Assembly (NCBI GenBank): GCA_023382535.1
Contig: JAHDWA010000030.1
Span: forward strand, 51,679-115,678
DNA length: 64,000 nucleotides
Origin: Anaerolineae bacterium
GTDB taxonomy: Bacteria; Chloroflexota; Anaerolineae; 4572-78; J111
Direction: 5' to 3'
Under the pieces are notes generated by a model that worked only from the letters and a program-made list of their open reading frames with translations, was not told where the DNA came from and did not search any database. Below, piece by piece: positions 1 through 10,346 of this stretch. Each line of letters starts with the position of its first letter. The stretch's first letter is position 1. The position numbers and the translations under genes were made by a program.

Positions 1-2687
1 TTTATCCGATTGAAGAAAGTATTCGGCAGCAAATCGAAGAAATAGTAGCGCTTGTAGATGAACTCAAGACTGAGCATAGTCTACGATACCCTGATATCAA
101 TCAGTTTACCTGTAAGTCCACGGAATTAAAAGGGCAAGCGATTTTCCAAACCAATCGCAGTATTCTGAACAAGCGACTTTATCTGCAAGATGCCGAGCGC
201 TCATTTGAAATTGTGCCAAACAGTGATGGCGGCCAAAATCTCAATGCCATCATTCTATTCAATGCCATCCAACGCGCCACTTCGCAAATTTTATTCCTGT
301 TCAAAGAACTTGAAGCCAATCCTATACTATACACTGAAATATTGCGCCACTGTTTTGAAAATACCACCTTCAAAGTGCAAATTGGTAGAATTCGACAGCT
401 GCCTAATCGCAAACGAAAGCAGGCGACCCGCTTCGATAATCTATTAGATAGTGGGTATGGACTGTATGAGATTCTTGATTTACAACAGGAGACTGACAAA
501 GATGAAGTCGAATTTAGACACTACGCCCTTTATACCACGCCGGAGCGAGTTCTATTGAGTGTGGCCAGTAACAATTTGATTTTTGGCCTTTCGGCGACTG
601 CCGATATTCCCCGGCTAGTCCGCAGTTTTAGCGAAGAATGGTTACAAAGGCAGGAAGGCTTCATCTTGCATGAGGTTGATGAAGACGATATAGCTATTAT
701 TCAAGCTTTGAATCGAGAAAAGCAACAAAGGCGAGCCAATTCCGTTATCCTGGAAAAAGCAGACGATCTGGATCTCCACAACTCATTTCAACAAAAACTG
801 CTCAAATTCATTGAGGCGATTGCGATTGAGGATGGTTTTGGAGGCGATGATCGGCGAGGGTTGCGCCGCAAGCGGGCCGAACTTTTCTTCGCCACCTTGC
901 TGTGGGTCATTAGCAATCGGAGTAAGGAACAACTTGCTACCGACACCCATCTCCTGTTTTTTAACTCTTACACTCAAATTGAACACATCTTTACCCATCA
1001 TCAGGAGCCGGAAGATGATTTGTTCCTGATAAAAAAGATGGGACAGGAAGCAGCCTTCCAATATTACGAAATCAATATTCTCGACACTGATTTTATCGTT
1101 ATTTTTTATAATGCGGCTAAAGGGCAGCAGATCGAATCAGAAACAAGGGCCAAGGAACAATATCATCACCTGTTTTGGGAGGGTAAGCCGGTCCTACTTG
1201 TGACCACTTACCCATCGGCTGGGAATGGAATTAATCTCCAATATTACCCGGATGAGCAGAGCAAGCGTGATGATGAGATGCAGAAAGCGCGGGAAAGAGA
1301 AAAGGATTTCAAGAATATACATCTGCTTGATGGCCCTTACTTTTACTTCGGCAAAGTTGAATTCAATAATACTGAACAGGAAAACAATGCCATCATCAAG
1401 CAAAATATCTGGTATCTGGCCAAGTTGTACGAAGCCAAAATTATCAGCGAGCAGCAATTCAAAAACCATTTAGCTAATATCCGCAATAATCAATTAAGTA
1501 ACTACTACCGTACGCAACCTGAAACAGGGAGAGACTCAATCCTTAACCAACTCGCTACCTTCATTCAGGCGTTGGGCCGGGTTGAACGCGTGTGGAGCGC
1601 CATGGACGATCAGACGGTCAGGCTACGACGGGAAGTATATCAAGTGTTCGAGGTGTTCTGTACTCGACTTGAATATGAACACCTCCGTGAAACACGCCAG
1701 AAAATAATCTCCAACAACTTGCAGCAAGTTTTTGACCACATAACCGAGCAAAGTAATGTCAGTGTCAAACAAATGCGCCGAGTTAAAGATGAACGACTGG
1801 CGACTATCAACCAAATTTGCAAAGACAAAATCCAAATTCTGCTAAACCGGCTGGTTGATTTGAGGCAGGGCAATGGCGATACGGAGGCAAAGGAGGATTG
1901 GCTCCAGCTTAGACTCTCGGCTTTAAAGCACGATTTTCTCTGCCCCACGCTCAATAAACAATATCACTGTCTATTTGAAACCGATTATTACGACAATGGG
2001 AAGATACACCTCAATGATGAATTAGAACTATTCCCTAAAAGTCTATGGAATAGTGATATTAGGATTTGGGATTTAAATAGCATTTACTATCTCATTGCTG
2101 AAAACGACATTGTAAGACGACATTTTGAAGCTCGAGGGTACGAATTAGGGTTCAACAATCTGACGCGTCAATTCTTCACCCCTTATTGTTATCAATCTAT
2201 TTTAGTTGGAGCTATTGGGGAAGAGGCGATTAAAGCCGTCCTTCAACACGAACGAATTAGCTTTGAAGAAATCGAAGATCAATTGTTTGAAGTAGCTGAT
2301 CTGAAGGTTGCCAGTTTGCCGTTTTACATCGACTGCAAAAATTTCAGCGAGAGAACTCTTGAAGCCTTCCCCCTCTCTCCCAGTGATCCGGGGTGGCAAC
2401 CCAACCTGAATGAAATGGACTTTAAACCAGCCGCCCAACGAAAATTAGCTAAGATCTGTAACCTTCACGGGAGAGATAGTAAACTCATTTACATCAATCT
2501 GGTCAGCATGTCTAACCGAATTAAGCGGTACTACGATGCCGAATTCAATCCTGTAGACGATTTTGAAGCGGCGCAGATTGTTGTTATTCAAGGCGTGCTC
2601 AATCGAGATAGACCCAATGAGTACAATCAGCCGTTTAATGTCTTCATGCACCATCTCAAGTCGAGTATTGAGGGGAGAAATCAATGA
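1..2687 (+). CDS. SF2-type helicase with C-terminal PD-(D/E)XK-like nuclease domain (5' end outside window)
   Basis: The reading frame is open from base 3 with no stop, so the gene starts left of the window; the Walker A/DEAD part is missing. Visible helicase features are a motif III-like LSATAD near 590-605, a motif V-like segment TYPSAGNGINL near 1205-1235, and a motif VI-like QALGRVER near 1570-1590. The last ~170 residues look like a restriction-endonuclease fold: GEEA near 2217, a conserved D in FEVADLKV near 2290, and IDCKN near 2330-2342, the usual D-x-K position. It overlaps the next gene by ATGA (2684-2687), so the two are translationally coupled and probably work together. A helicase-nuclease fusion next to McrBC and BREX implies anti-phage defence, but I cannot name the system. 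The family call is good; the specific role is inferred. Confidence 0.75.
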   Translation, partial: YPIEESIRQQIEEIVALVDELKTEHSLRYPDINQFTCKSTELKGQAIFQTNRSILNKRLYLQDAERSFEIVPNSDGGQNLNAIILFNAIQRATSQILFLFKELEANPILYTEILRHCFENTTFKVQIGRIRQLPNRKRKQATRFDNLLDSGYGLYEILDLQQETDKDEVEFRHYALYTTPERVLLSVASNNLIFGLSATADIPRLVRSFSEEWLQRQEGFILHEVDEDDIAIIQALNREKQQRRANSVILEKADDLDLHNSFQQKLLKFIEAIAIEDGFGGDDRRGLRRKRAELFFATLLWVISNRSKEQLATDTHLLFFNSYTQIEHIFTHHQEPEDDLFLIKKMGQEAAFQYYEINILDTDFIVIFYNAAKGQQIESETRAKEQYHHLFWEGKPVLLVTTYPSAGNGINLQYYPDEQSKRDDEMQKAREREKDFKNIHLLDGPYFYFGKVEFNNTEQENNAIIKQNIWYLAKLYEAKIISEQQFKNHLANIRNNQLSNYYRTQPETGRDSILNQLATFIQALGRVERVWSAMDDQTVRLRREVYQVFEVFCTRLEYEHLRETRQKIISNNLQQVFDHITEQSNVSVKQMRRVKDERLATINQICKDKIQILLNRLVDLRQGNGDTEAKEDWLQLRLSALKHDFLCPTLNKQYHCLFETDYYDNGKIHLNDELELFPKSLWNSDIRIWDLNSIYYLIAENDIVRRHFEARGYELGFNNLTRQFFTPYCYQSILVGAIGEEAIKAVLQHERISFEEIEDQLFEVADLKVASLPFYIDCKNFSERTLEAFPLSPSDPGWQPNLNEMDFKPAAQRKLAKICNLHGRDSKLIYINLVSMSNRIKRYYDAEFNPVDDFEAAQIVVIQGVLNRDRPNEYNQPFNVFMHHLKSSIEGRNQ

Positions 2688-5017
2688 TGCCCACCAGAAT
2701 GCGAACGACCACTTTAATTATTGAAACACCTATTTCCTATGAGGGGTTGGCCCAGAATTTCCGGCTTATTCGGTATGCCGTGCCGGAACGATTCAATTTT
2801 ATCAACGATAAAAACAAATTCAAGCGTCTGCATGTGCAGCTACGAGAACAACTCAAATATCCCTACCGCTTTTTCACGCACGATAAGATCAACGGTCCAT
2901 TGGCCGTTTATGTCCTGTATGAACCCCAGGCAGCCATTACCCCACTTAAACTAAATTTTGTCAGCGGCGACGATGAACTGGCCTGGTGTGAGACACAATT
3001 TGAACAACTGCCACTACATCTCATTATGAAATTGTTACAAGCCAACTACTTCAAGGCTCGAAAAACATCTGAGTTTATTAGTGAAAGCAAATATTATATT
3101 CAGGCCAAGCTTATACGTGGTAAGGTCGTCTGTCTGGAAATTGAAATTAAAGGTGACTCCCGTAATAAGGACGACCATTTGTCTGGTGCACAGGAATACA
3201 AGGTAATTGGTCACGCAACCCGGTTTGGGAAACGAAACAAAAGTAAGATCACCGAGAGTTACAAACGACTTTACGATTATTTCCAGCAGCGTTCGCCGAA
3301 AGAAGGACAATCATTTTTTACCCGCATTCCGCCTAATAAGATCGACGATTTTGAAGGTGACATTTACAGTCTGTACACTGACCCCGATGAACGAGCCACT
3401 CTGGACTACCATTCTCAACTCCGGCCTGAACGCACTCGTGGTAAAATTCTGTATGATTTCATTGATAATTTCACTCTATACCTGGCAGGATATGGCATTA
3501 TAGCCAGACAGAAAAACAGGGAATTTACAGAGCATAAACCAAAAGGGAATAACGCCGATTTGCCACTTGAAAAATTGGAACCCGTAAAGCTGGTTTGTAT
3601 TCGTCAAAATCCAAACACGGTTCCGATTCGGGACTACCAGAATTTGTTGCAAGGTGCTTATCCGTACCTCAGCCTTGCTATGATTGACGAGTTAAAGGCT
3701 GATGAACGGTCGCCTCTCCTTATTTTGCAGGACTATAACAAAGAAGATTTTCAGGTTGGAGGCATCTTAGCCGAGAAACAAGACCCACGTTCGGCTGTTT
3801 ATAATACCTGTTCCGATGCACCGAAGCAGACAATCAATGTCAATCCCAATGAAGCGGCAGATTTTTCTGAGGTTTCAGCCTACTTGAACTACCCGCTCAT
3901 TTCGCTGAAAAAAGATATTGAACAGGGTCAAGGTAAACGTTTTGACCTACGTTTTGCCGTGTGCCTGAACCAGCTTTACCTGAAAGACTTAATCTTCAAC
4001 CAGCGAAATGTAATTGGACGGTTACCTTGTTTGGATACAGTAGAAGCTCCCCTGCTTCAATATGCATTTATTCGTAAGCAGACCTACGAAGGCAATTCTC
4101 AACATGTGATGATCTACTTTAGAGATAACACCTTACAATTTGTTGACTTGGGAAATCCAACTGGTAAGCAGCTTTTGTACGAACTGGCAGAAGCATTTGG
4201 AATTGATTGGGATGATGTTATCGAAAAGTTTATGCGAAAGTACTTCAAGAAAAAGGATAGTGATATCAAGCGCTATGATTTCATCATTGGGCCAGGGCAG
4301 GTGATTGAAATTGAGGATATTCAAGAACGGGTTCTATATGAATATGACGAAATTATACGGCGCAAGCATGATCTGGATACACCTTGCCCTATTGAGGCCC
4401 TCAAATTAGCCCATCGGTATAATGACCTTAGAGGATCAACTAGATTGTCCCTAGAAAAACTGCTTGGTTTGGCTGAGTTTACCACACGAAAAGCGCAGCA
4501 ATCGCAAGCCTTTTTGGAACAGCTAAGAGCCTATGATGACTTTCTTGATGAGTTGGCTAGACATCGAGTTGAAATTTCCTTCAATGAGCTTACTTCTGAG
4601 GCGAACATGCCTACAATTGCGCAGATTTTCGACATCAAACCGGACAATAAGGGAAAGTACAATCGCGGTAAATTTAAGGGGTTATACCAGACTCTGGGGA
4701 TGTTTCTGAGCGACAAGGGCGGAGATGTGCAGCAGTACAGCCGTATCTGGTATGATAATGAGAATTGCTTTATGGTTGGTAGCCCTGAAGGGTTGAAAGA
4801 TAAGCAGCCACGCGCTCATCTAATCCGTAAGTTTGACGTTTATATGGGCCAGGATTTGTTCGATATCCAGATATTTATGCCTACGATGGAAGTGAAATTT
4901 GTGCGTCATGAGCAATACACGGTCTACCCATATTTCTTCCACTTGATTGACTTATACGTAGAGACGAAATTGAACTTCACTTCCGATGCCGGAGAGGCTT
5001 CACTTTACCTAGTCTAA
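2684..5017 (+). CDS. uncharacterised 777-residue partner of the helicase-nuclease
   Basis: I do not recognise this protein. It starts at ATG 2684 inside the stop of the helicase-nuclease gene, so it is co-translated with it. It is a soluble-looking alternation of strands and charged helices, with no signal peptide, membrane segment, Walker motif or zinc-binding cluster that I can see. The middle (about residues 300-480) has strand-rich stretches such as LLILQDYNKEDFQVGG and HVMIYFRDNTLQFVDLG that recall RNase H/PIWI-like folds, but I cannot point to a DEDX catalytic set. The C-terminus ends in hydrophobic residues (LYLV). Size and coupling suggest the second subunit of a two-gene defence system, for example target recognition. 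This is inference only. Confidence 0.7.
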   Translation: MMPTRMRTTTLIIETPISYEGLAQNFRLIRYAVPERFNFINDKNKFKRLHVQLREQLKYPYRFFTHDKINGPLAVYVLYEPQAAITPLKLNFVSGDDELAWCETQFEQLPLHLIMKLLQANYFKARKTSEFISESKYYIQAKLIRGKVVCLEIEIKGDSRNKDDHLSGAQEYKVIGHATRFGKRNKSKITESYKRLYDYFQQRSPKEGQSFFTRIPPNKIDDFEGDIYSLYTDPDERATLDYHSQLRPERTRGKILYDFIDNFTLYLAGYGIIARQKNREFTEHKPKGNNADLPLEKLEPVKLVCIRQNPNTVPIRDYQNLLQGAYPYLSLAMIDELKADERSPLLILQDYNKEDFQVGGILAEKQDPRSAVYNTCSDAPKQTINVNPNEAADFSEVSAYLNYPLISLKKDIEQGQGKRFDLRFAVCLNQLYLKDLIFNQRNVIGRLPCLDTVEAPLLQYAFIRKQTYEGNSQHVMIYFRDNTLQFVDLGNPTGKQLLYELAEAFGIDWDDVIEKFMRKYFKKKDSDIKRYDFIIGPGQVIEIEDIQERVLYEYDEIIRRKHDLDTPCPIEALKLAHRYNDLRGSTRLSLEKLLGLAEFTTRKAQQSQAFLEQLRAYDDFLDELARHRVEISFNELTSEANMPTIAQIFDIKPDNKGKYNRGKFKGLYQTLGMFLSDKGGDVQQYSRIWYDNENCFMVGSPEGLKDKQPRAHLIRKFDVYMGQDLFDIQIFMPTMEVKFVRHEQYTVYPYFFHLIDLYVETKLNFTSDAGEASLYLV

Positions 5018-5041
5018 CGCTCAAACCCGGATTGCTGTTAG

Positions 5042-5251
5042 GTGCGTGAGGCGTTGTCCGAGACCCTGGCCGTTAAGTCTTTGCCTGAACTCCTGAGCCA
5101 CGCGGTGGAAGCGCGATGGCTAGAGTTGGTGGCCATGCGGCCCAATTGTAGCAATGACCCGGCGCACGAAGCAGAGTGGCTGCGTGGCCTGGATGACCTT
5201 TCGCCCGGAACGTATGAGGTGCTCACTGTGGCCGTAATATTTCCTGAATAA
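5042..5251 (+). CDS. small hypothetical protein or gene remnant (69 aa)
   Basis: An open frame starting at GTG 5042 and ending at TAA 5251 fills the 246-bp gap between the 777-residue gene and mcrB. The composition looks coding: Leu/Glu/Ala-rich, with segments such as ARWLELVAMRP and GTYEVLTVAVIFPE, and it is clearly more GC-rich than the gene to its left. I see no good ribosome binding site before it and no recognisable domain. It may be a short real gene or the tail of a gene whose 5' part was lost during island rearrangement. Confidence 0.3.
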   Translation: MREALSETLAVKSLPELLSHAVEARWLELVAMRPNCSNDPAHEAEWLRGLDDLSPGTYEVLTVAVIFPE

Positions 5252-5269
5252 CTGAGAAGGAACGTGAGA

Positions 5270-7726
5270 ATGAATCCTGATTTTGCATTTCGCAATCGAA
5301 AAGCTCTGGAAGTCGATAATCTACTCAGACGGCATTTTGCTAAAGAAAACATATCACTGGAAGAAATTGGACGACAAGTTTATAAGCTCAGTGACGGACG
5401 ACAATTAGCCTTTTATTATGCAACAGGTAATCCCTGGTTTTCTCCGTATGCCGAACAAATCAATCAAGAGTTTGCCCCGACTGATCTTATTGTTTTTGCC
5501 TACACTGATGAAGAAGAGGCTAAGCTGTGGCTGTTTGGGGTGCCAGTAGAAGCTTTGCGAACTTATGTTCGACAGGTGGGACTGGAGCCATCTCTTGACC
5601 AGGGGAAAAAGTACAGTTTGAATCTGATTTCTGAAAATGGCCGATTTCGTTTTCGGCAGATCACGCTGCCGCTAGAGCAATATCAAATTGCCTCCGAGTT
5701 AACTCGATTAACCCGGGCCTTGGTTGGACTGGCTGATGCACCCGATAATTTACTCACTTCTACGGGACTGGAGTCCTATAAACTCAAACGCTTGCTGCGC
5801 TGGCGTATAGAAGGGGATGAGGAACAAGGAGAGCAGTTCAACTTTGCCGACGTGCGCCGGCGTTTAAAGGCTATCCAGCCTCTGCTACAACTGTTTGTGG
5901 AAACACCTGACGAATTTACAGCCGCCAACTGGCAGACTGTGCTGGATACAATGTATCTTGCTTCACCCCAGAAACCTCACATCCTCGCCAACAACAGCTT
6001 GGACGATATTCGTCAGGCCCTGCTGGCTCTTTTTAAAAGTGAACAGAGTCTGAATAAACGATTAGAGCAGGTTCAGCTCAGTAATGTCGGTCCGGCGATC
6101 AAGGCAGAGTTACTGACCTGGTTTGAGCCTGAGTCATATCCATTAAACAGCCGGGCGGCCCAAGCTGGGCTCAGATATTTTGGGTTTGAGCCAGGCCCAG
6201 ATTATGAGAGCTTTGTATCCGCCTTTGCCAATTTTCGTAGGATTTACGAACAGGCTATAGGTCATCTTCAATCAGATCTGCCTCTAAACCTGGAAATCGA
6301 CCAGTTTCTGAACCAGGTCTACCATTTGGATTTGAACGGGGGCGGTAAGCGGGTTGATCCGCAGGTAGCCAAGGAAGCTTACTGGCGGATTACTCTGCCG
6401 GCTCAGGGAGATAGGCCGGTATGGCAAACGTGTCTGGAGAAAGGGCTGGCCGTGATTGGTTTCAGGCACGAGGACGATACAGACCCGCAGATAAAAATGT
6501 TTGCCTCGATTAAACCTGGCGATTGGGTCGTAGCTTTCCTGCGCGAGAAACGGATTGGTGGTATCGGGCGCGTTGTAGCCCCTTACGACCCAACCACAGT
6601 AGAGAATATATCCCTAGAACAGGATTATTGGAACGGGGATTTCCGCCGGCGTATAAAGGTTGAATGGTATCCCCAAGAGATATCCGTTGATAATCTGCCG
6701 CCACAGACCCAAAATCGTTTTGGTCAACGCACCATCGTCACCCTTTCACCTGCCCAATTTGCAGACGTAAAGCAGTTCTACGATGACGTAATTACTCAAG
6801 ATGGAAAAGACGGGGATGATCAGATCGAGCCACAAGTTGCCTATACCGTCGAAGATTTTGTTCGCAATACTTATCAAGCGGATGACCGCTGGTACCTGGA
6901 AGTAACTGAACTCCTGCGAGATAAAGGACAGATTATCCTGTATGGCCCGCCTGGTACGGGCAAAACATTTATGGCTCGAGAATTGGCGAAAGCTCTGGTC
7001 GGCACCAGTGAGCCTGGTCCGGAGCGATATAAGCTAATTCAGTTTCATCCGGCTTATAGTTATGAGGAATTTATCGAAGGCATCCGACCCGAAAGTCGAA
7101 CGGTAGATGAGGGAGAGGTCAAGCGGCGTATCGTTGATTATCCGGTGCGTAGAGGTGTATTTAAGGAGTTTTGCCAGAATGCCGAAAAGCAGAATGGCCC
7201 CTGTGTGTTTGTGATTGACGAGATTAATCGGGGTAATATTGCCAGCATCTTTGGCGAATTGATGTATGCCCTGGAGTATCGGGATCAATCGGCGCCGGTC
7301 GTTCTGCCCTATTCCGGTGATCCTTTTACCATTCCTAAGAATGTTCGCATCATCGGTACGATGAATACCGCCGATCGCTCAATCTCGCTCATGGATTTTG
7401 CTTTGCGCCGGCGTTTTCACTTTATCCGCTGTCCGGCCGATCCAAATATTTTGGCTCGCTGGTTTGAAAATATACAGCCTGCAGTGCCCTATCTACTTCT
7501 GCTGTACCGGAAGCTGCTTGATGAAATAGAGGAGCCGGATTATCAAATCGGCGTGAGCTATTTCATGGACAAAGCCCTGACAGAGGAACGGCTAGGACGG
7601 GTCTGGCGGCGCAGTATCGAGCCTTACCTGGAAACGTACTTCATTGACGAACCCGATCGCTGCAATCCATTACGTTGGGACAGCCCGGAATTAACGGCTT
7701 TACGTCAAAAGAAATCCGGAAACTAA
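5270..7726 (+). CDS. mcrB: McrB-type AAA+ GTPase of type IV restriction system, with EVE-like domain
   Basis: This is the motor subunit of a McrBC modification-dependent restriction enzyme, which translocates on methylated DNA and activates McrC. The AAA+ core is complete: Walker A GPPGTGKT (about residue 560), Walker B VIDEINRGN (about 650), which carries the McrB signature NRGN, sensor GTMNTADRS (about 700), and the arginine cluster LRRRF. An EVE/PUA-like modified-base-binding domain (YWRITLP to DVKQFY, about residues 370-510) precedes it, and the N-terminal ~180 residues form a further unidentified module. I chose ATG 5270 because AGAAGGA at 5255-5261 is well spaced from it; the GTG at 5264 is too close. 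It abuts mcrC (stop 7726, next ATG 7727), a typical two-gene operon. Confidence 0.93.
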   Translation: MNPDFAFRNRKALEVDNLLRRHFAKENISLEEIGRQVYKLSDGRQLAFYYATGNPWFSPYAEQINQEFAPTDLIVFAYTDEEEAKLWLFGVPVEALRTYVRQVGLEPSLDQGKKYSLNLISENGRFRFRQITLPLEQYQIASELTRLTRALVGLADAPDNLLTSTGLESYKLKRLLRWRIEGDEEQGEQFNFADVRRRLKAIQPLLQLFVETPDEFTAANWQTVLDTMYLASPQKPHILANNSLDDIRQALLALFKSEQSLNKRLEQVQLSNVGPAIKAELLTWFEPESYPLNSRAAQAGLRYFGFEPGPDYESFVSAFANFRRIYEQAIGHLQSDLPLNLEIDQFLNQVYHLDLNGGGKRVDPQVAKEAYWRITLPAQGDRPVWQTCLEKGLAVIGFRHEDDTDPQIKMFASIKPGDWVVAFLREKRIGGIGRVVAPYDPTTVENISLEQDYWNGDFRRRIKVEWYPQEISVDNLPPQTQNRFGQRTIVTLSPAQFADVKQFYDDVITQDGKDGDDQIEPQVAYTVEDFVRNTYQADDRWYLEVTELLRDKGQIILYGPPGTGKTFMARELAKALVGTSEPGPERYKLIQFHPAYSYEEFIEGIRPESRTVDEGEVKRRIVDYPVRRGVFKEFCQNAEKQNGPCVFVIDEINRGNIASIFGELMYALEYRDQSAPVVLPYSGDPFTIPKNVRIIGTMNTADRSISLMDFALRRRFHFIRCPADPNILARWFENIQPAVPYLLLLYRKLLDEIEEPDYQIGVSYFMDKALTEERLGRVWRRSIEPYLETYFIDEPDRCNPLRWDSPELTALRQKKSGN

Positions 7727-8935
7727 ATGTTGGACATCAACCTGATCGAGTATAGCCGCTGTACCAGTCCAGTGCCTCTTCCCTATGAAGTGGCTCAGAC
7801 TATCAGTACCCGGCTGCATAAATACCTGGATATTAGCCCAGCCTGGCACGCTCCCAATGCTTATTGGTTAACGGCCAAGCAGTATGTGGGTGATATTGTG
7901 GTTGCTGATGTCCATATTCGGATCCAGTCCAACAAGGCCTCCATGGTCAATTTATTCTGGATGTTAACGTATGCCTATGATCTGCCGGAATTCCGGAGTG
8001 AGGTGACCAATTATCAAACACAGAACAGTCTGCTGGAGTTTTTGGTCGCTATCTTTGCCAGACAGGTCGAACGACTGGTGCGTCAAGGTATCGTTAGAAA
8101 TTATCAAAATCGCCAGGCCAACCAGACCCGTATTCGTGGCCGGTTATTAATTGCTCAACAACTACGCGATAACCTGATTCATCCAGAACGCTTTGCCGTC
8201 CGCTGGGCCGAGCACACGCCGGATGTGTCGGAAAACCAACTGCTCAAGTATATTGTGCTCCGTCTGGCCTCGGTTCGCTATTCCGACCAGCATCAGCTAA
8301 ATCACAAATTGCGTAAACTTTATGCCGCTTTTGACCAGGTCACTTACCGTACTATCAGCCAGCAGGATTTTGACGGGGTCAGCTACAATCAACTAAATCA
8401 ACGTTATCGCGGTCCCCTGGCCCTCGCCCGGCTGTTATGGCAGCATCTGGGCCTGCGTAATGAGGCTGGCCAGGTTCTGTTTTCAACCTATCTGTTTGAC
8501 CTGAATGACTTATTTGAGCGGTTTATCGCCGCTTATCTCAACGAGATGCTGCCCCAGTTGAACCTCAGCGCGAAAGCCCAACACCGCATCATGCTGGATC
8601 AGCACCACCTCGAGCGGGCCGCCGTTGACGTGGTCTTAATGCGAGATCGAAGGCCGGTACTGGCTCTGGATACCAAGTACAAGACTTACCAGGATGGTCC
8701 GGCTCGTCACGACCTCAATCAGATGTTTGTTTACTGCCATACTCTGGGGTTAAACCGGGGGATATTGCTTTACCCGAGCCATGACAAGATCTTGAAAGAT
8801 CGGCGAGTGATGGCTAAGGCTACATTGGATATACTTAGTATCCCGTTGGGCGGAGGCTTGACGCAATTTCGGACTAATCTGCAAAGCCTGGCCGATGAAC
8901 TCCAGGCTATCGTAACCAGTGAAGAGGCGAGTTAA
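7727..8935 (+). CDS. mcrC: McrC nuclease subunit of type IV restriction system
   Basis: McrC supplies the endonuclease activity of McrBC. The N-terminal half shows McrC features such as RIRGRLLIAQQLRDN (about residues 140-155), and the C-terminal half holds a PD-(D/E)XK core, AVDVVLM then VLALDTKYK (about residues 300-315), with the D-x-K pair intact. Its start is directly adjacent to the mcrB stop with no gap, so translation is coupled. At 402 residues it is a normal length for the family. Both McrBC genes look intact, so the system should be functional against cytosine-methylated DNA; BREX methylation (adenine) would not be a target, so the two can coexist. Confidence 0.92.
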   Translation: MLDINLIEYSRCTSPVPLPYEVAQTISTRLHKYLDISPAWHAPNAYWLTAKQYVGDIVVADVHIRIQSNKASMVNLFWMLTYAYDLPEFRSEVTNYQTQNSLLEFLVAIFARQVERLVRQGIVRNYQNRQANQTRIRGRLLIAQQLRDNLIHPERFAVRWAEHTPDVSENQLLKYIVLRLASVRYSDQHQLNHKLRKLYAAFDQVTYRTISQQDFDGVSYNQLNQRYRGPLALARLLWQHLGLRNEAGQVLFSTYLFDLNDLFERFIAAYLNEMLPQLNLSAKAQHRIMLDQHHLERAAVDVVLMRDRRPVLALDTKYKTYQDGPARHDLNQMFVYCHTLGLNRGILLYPSHDKILKDRRVMAKATLDILSIPLGGGLTQFRTNLQSLADELQAIVTSEEAS

Positions 8936-9093
8936 TGTCCACAACCAGCCTCATACTACCTCTGCGGCCTCATTTACACTACCTTCATCCAAATCATTTG
9001 CCGTACGTGGAGTAACCAGCGCGTATTCAACGCGATATGTGTGCTGATTTTGGAGCTAAGATTTCTGCTGTAGTGGCTGCTACAGAATGTGGT

Positions 9094-10296
9094 TTACTTC
9101 CACCGTGCTGTACTAGCTATCTTTTCCCTGCGGAACTCATCTCTCAAAAAGCAGTAATCCATTAGCTTACTGATAAAACTCTGGATCTCTGGCTGCTCCC
9201 AACTCAATTCTGCGGTCAAATCAAAGCTACCCAGGTGAATTCTCTGATCATTAACCAATTCTGGGGCATTTCTTTTGATAAAATCCAAAACCTCTCGAGT
9301 TTTTACCCGCCCCTTGTTTAGGGTCAAAATACCATCATGCCAAAGCTCGAATGTATTGTCCCTCACCGCCAGATATTTATCCAATTTGATTTCCAACGTA
9401 TGATGACTTTGCTCGTGATCATCAATTGCCACCATTAAATATGTGCCACCCCCATTTCGCGAGAACTGCTCATATATGGCAAAGCTAATGATCTGATGAT
9501 TACCGTTTCTATCTACGACTATAAAATAGCGATAGTATTCATCAAAGCCATATCCCGAAGCATTACCATAATGGAAAAATCGTATGCCCCCATCTTTAAC
9601 AAACTTGGCTGCGTTAAGCGGAAGTTGCCCTTGAAATAATTCGGAATCATCCATAAAAAGATCAATTAGCCGAATAATAGCCGGACACAGATGATTCCTT
9701 GTGTTGAAGTATATGTATGCCCTTTTGCCGTCCTGCTTCTTTAGTTTAAAGCGGGAAATCGTGCGCTGGTCGAATAATTGGGGGTATGGAACTCTGTCCC
9801 AGATATGGGGAGTAATCTCTTTAAAGATGAATCCTTGACCTTGAACAAGCTGCTGGTATTCAGGCAGAACAGCTAACTCTTTGTAATTCTGTTCGTGTTC
9901 GTCCCAACTGCAAACAACAAGCTTTCTCCCATTTGTGACCGCAACCACTTTGGATTTAATATGCGTATTGTAACGATATACCTGTTCAAAAACATCAGAC
10001 GTAAGCTCACGAGTAGGCTCTTTACATTCAATCAGTAAAACAGCCTTATTTTGACAATACACAATTACGTCAGCCCTCCCCTTGGCCCCTTTCTTGAAAT
10101 GAGAAAGAGGAACTTCAACTTCGATGACTTCCAAAGGAACAGATTTCTCGTTACGTAAAAAATTTACCAACCGCTGACGAACTTTTTCCTCTGCAGTAAC
10201 CTTGATCAATTTTTTCCGGCCACTGCATAAGAAACAATCTTGACCATTTCTCAGATACCTTTCAGGTAGGGTGTAATTTGATAGGTTAATTTCCAT
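9094..10296 (-). CDS. HSDR_N-like restriction nuclease, downstream gene of the BREX operon
   Basis: The N-terminal ~130 residues match the type I restriction R-protein N-terminal nuclease fold (HSDR_N_2): EEKVRQRLVNFL, then GRADVIVYC and LLIECKEP, giving the D...E-x-K catalytic set. The rest (about residues 170-400) is an unrecognised domain with no helicase motifs, so this is a stand-alone nuclease-like protein. It lies 50 bp downstream of brxL on the same strand and is probably the last gene of the BREX transcription unit. The start is uncertain: ATG 10296 is used here, while a TTG at 10314 extends it by six residues. It is convergent with mcrC, with 158 bp between their stops. Confidence 0.7.
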   Translation of the reverse strand: MEINLSNYTLPERYLRNGQDCFLCSGRKKLIKVTAEEKVRQRLVNFLRNEKSVPLEVIEVEVPLSHFKKGAKGRADVIVYCQNKAVLLIECKEPTRELTSDVFEQVYRYNTHIKSKVVAVTNGRKLVVCSWDEHEQNYKELAVLPEYQQLVQGQGFIFKEITPHIWDRVPYPQLFDQRTISRFKLKKQDGKRAYIYFNTRNHLCPAIIRLIDLFMDDSELFQGQLPLNAAKFVKDGGIRFFHYGNASGYGFDEYYRYFIVVDRNGNHQIISFAIYEQFSRNGGGTYLMVAIDDHEQSHHTLEIKLDKYLAVRDNTFELWHDGILTLNKGRVKTREVLDFIKRNAPELVNDQRIHLGSFDLTAELSWEQPEIQSFISKLMDYCFLRDEFRREKIASTARWK

Positions 10297-10346
10297 TGTC
10301 TGATGTGCTTTCAATAAATGCCAGCCGGTTATGGCAATAATTCCAC

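Noticed and set aside
2684..5017. PIWI/Argonaute-like assignment for the 777-residue protein
   Set aside because: Some strand-rich segments looked suggestive, but I could not identify the DEDX catalytic residues or a MID-like motif, so I did not call it.
9062..9090. Hairpin CTGTAG/CTACAG between mcrC and the HSDR_N-like gene as a terminator
   Set aside because: Short stem with no T run on either side; not supported as an intrinsic terminator.
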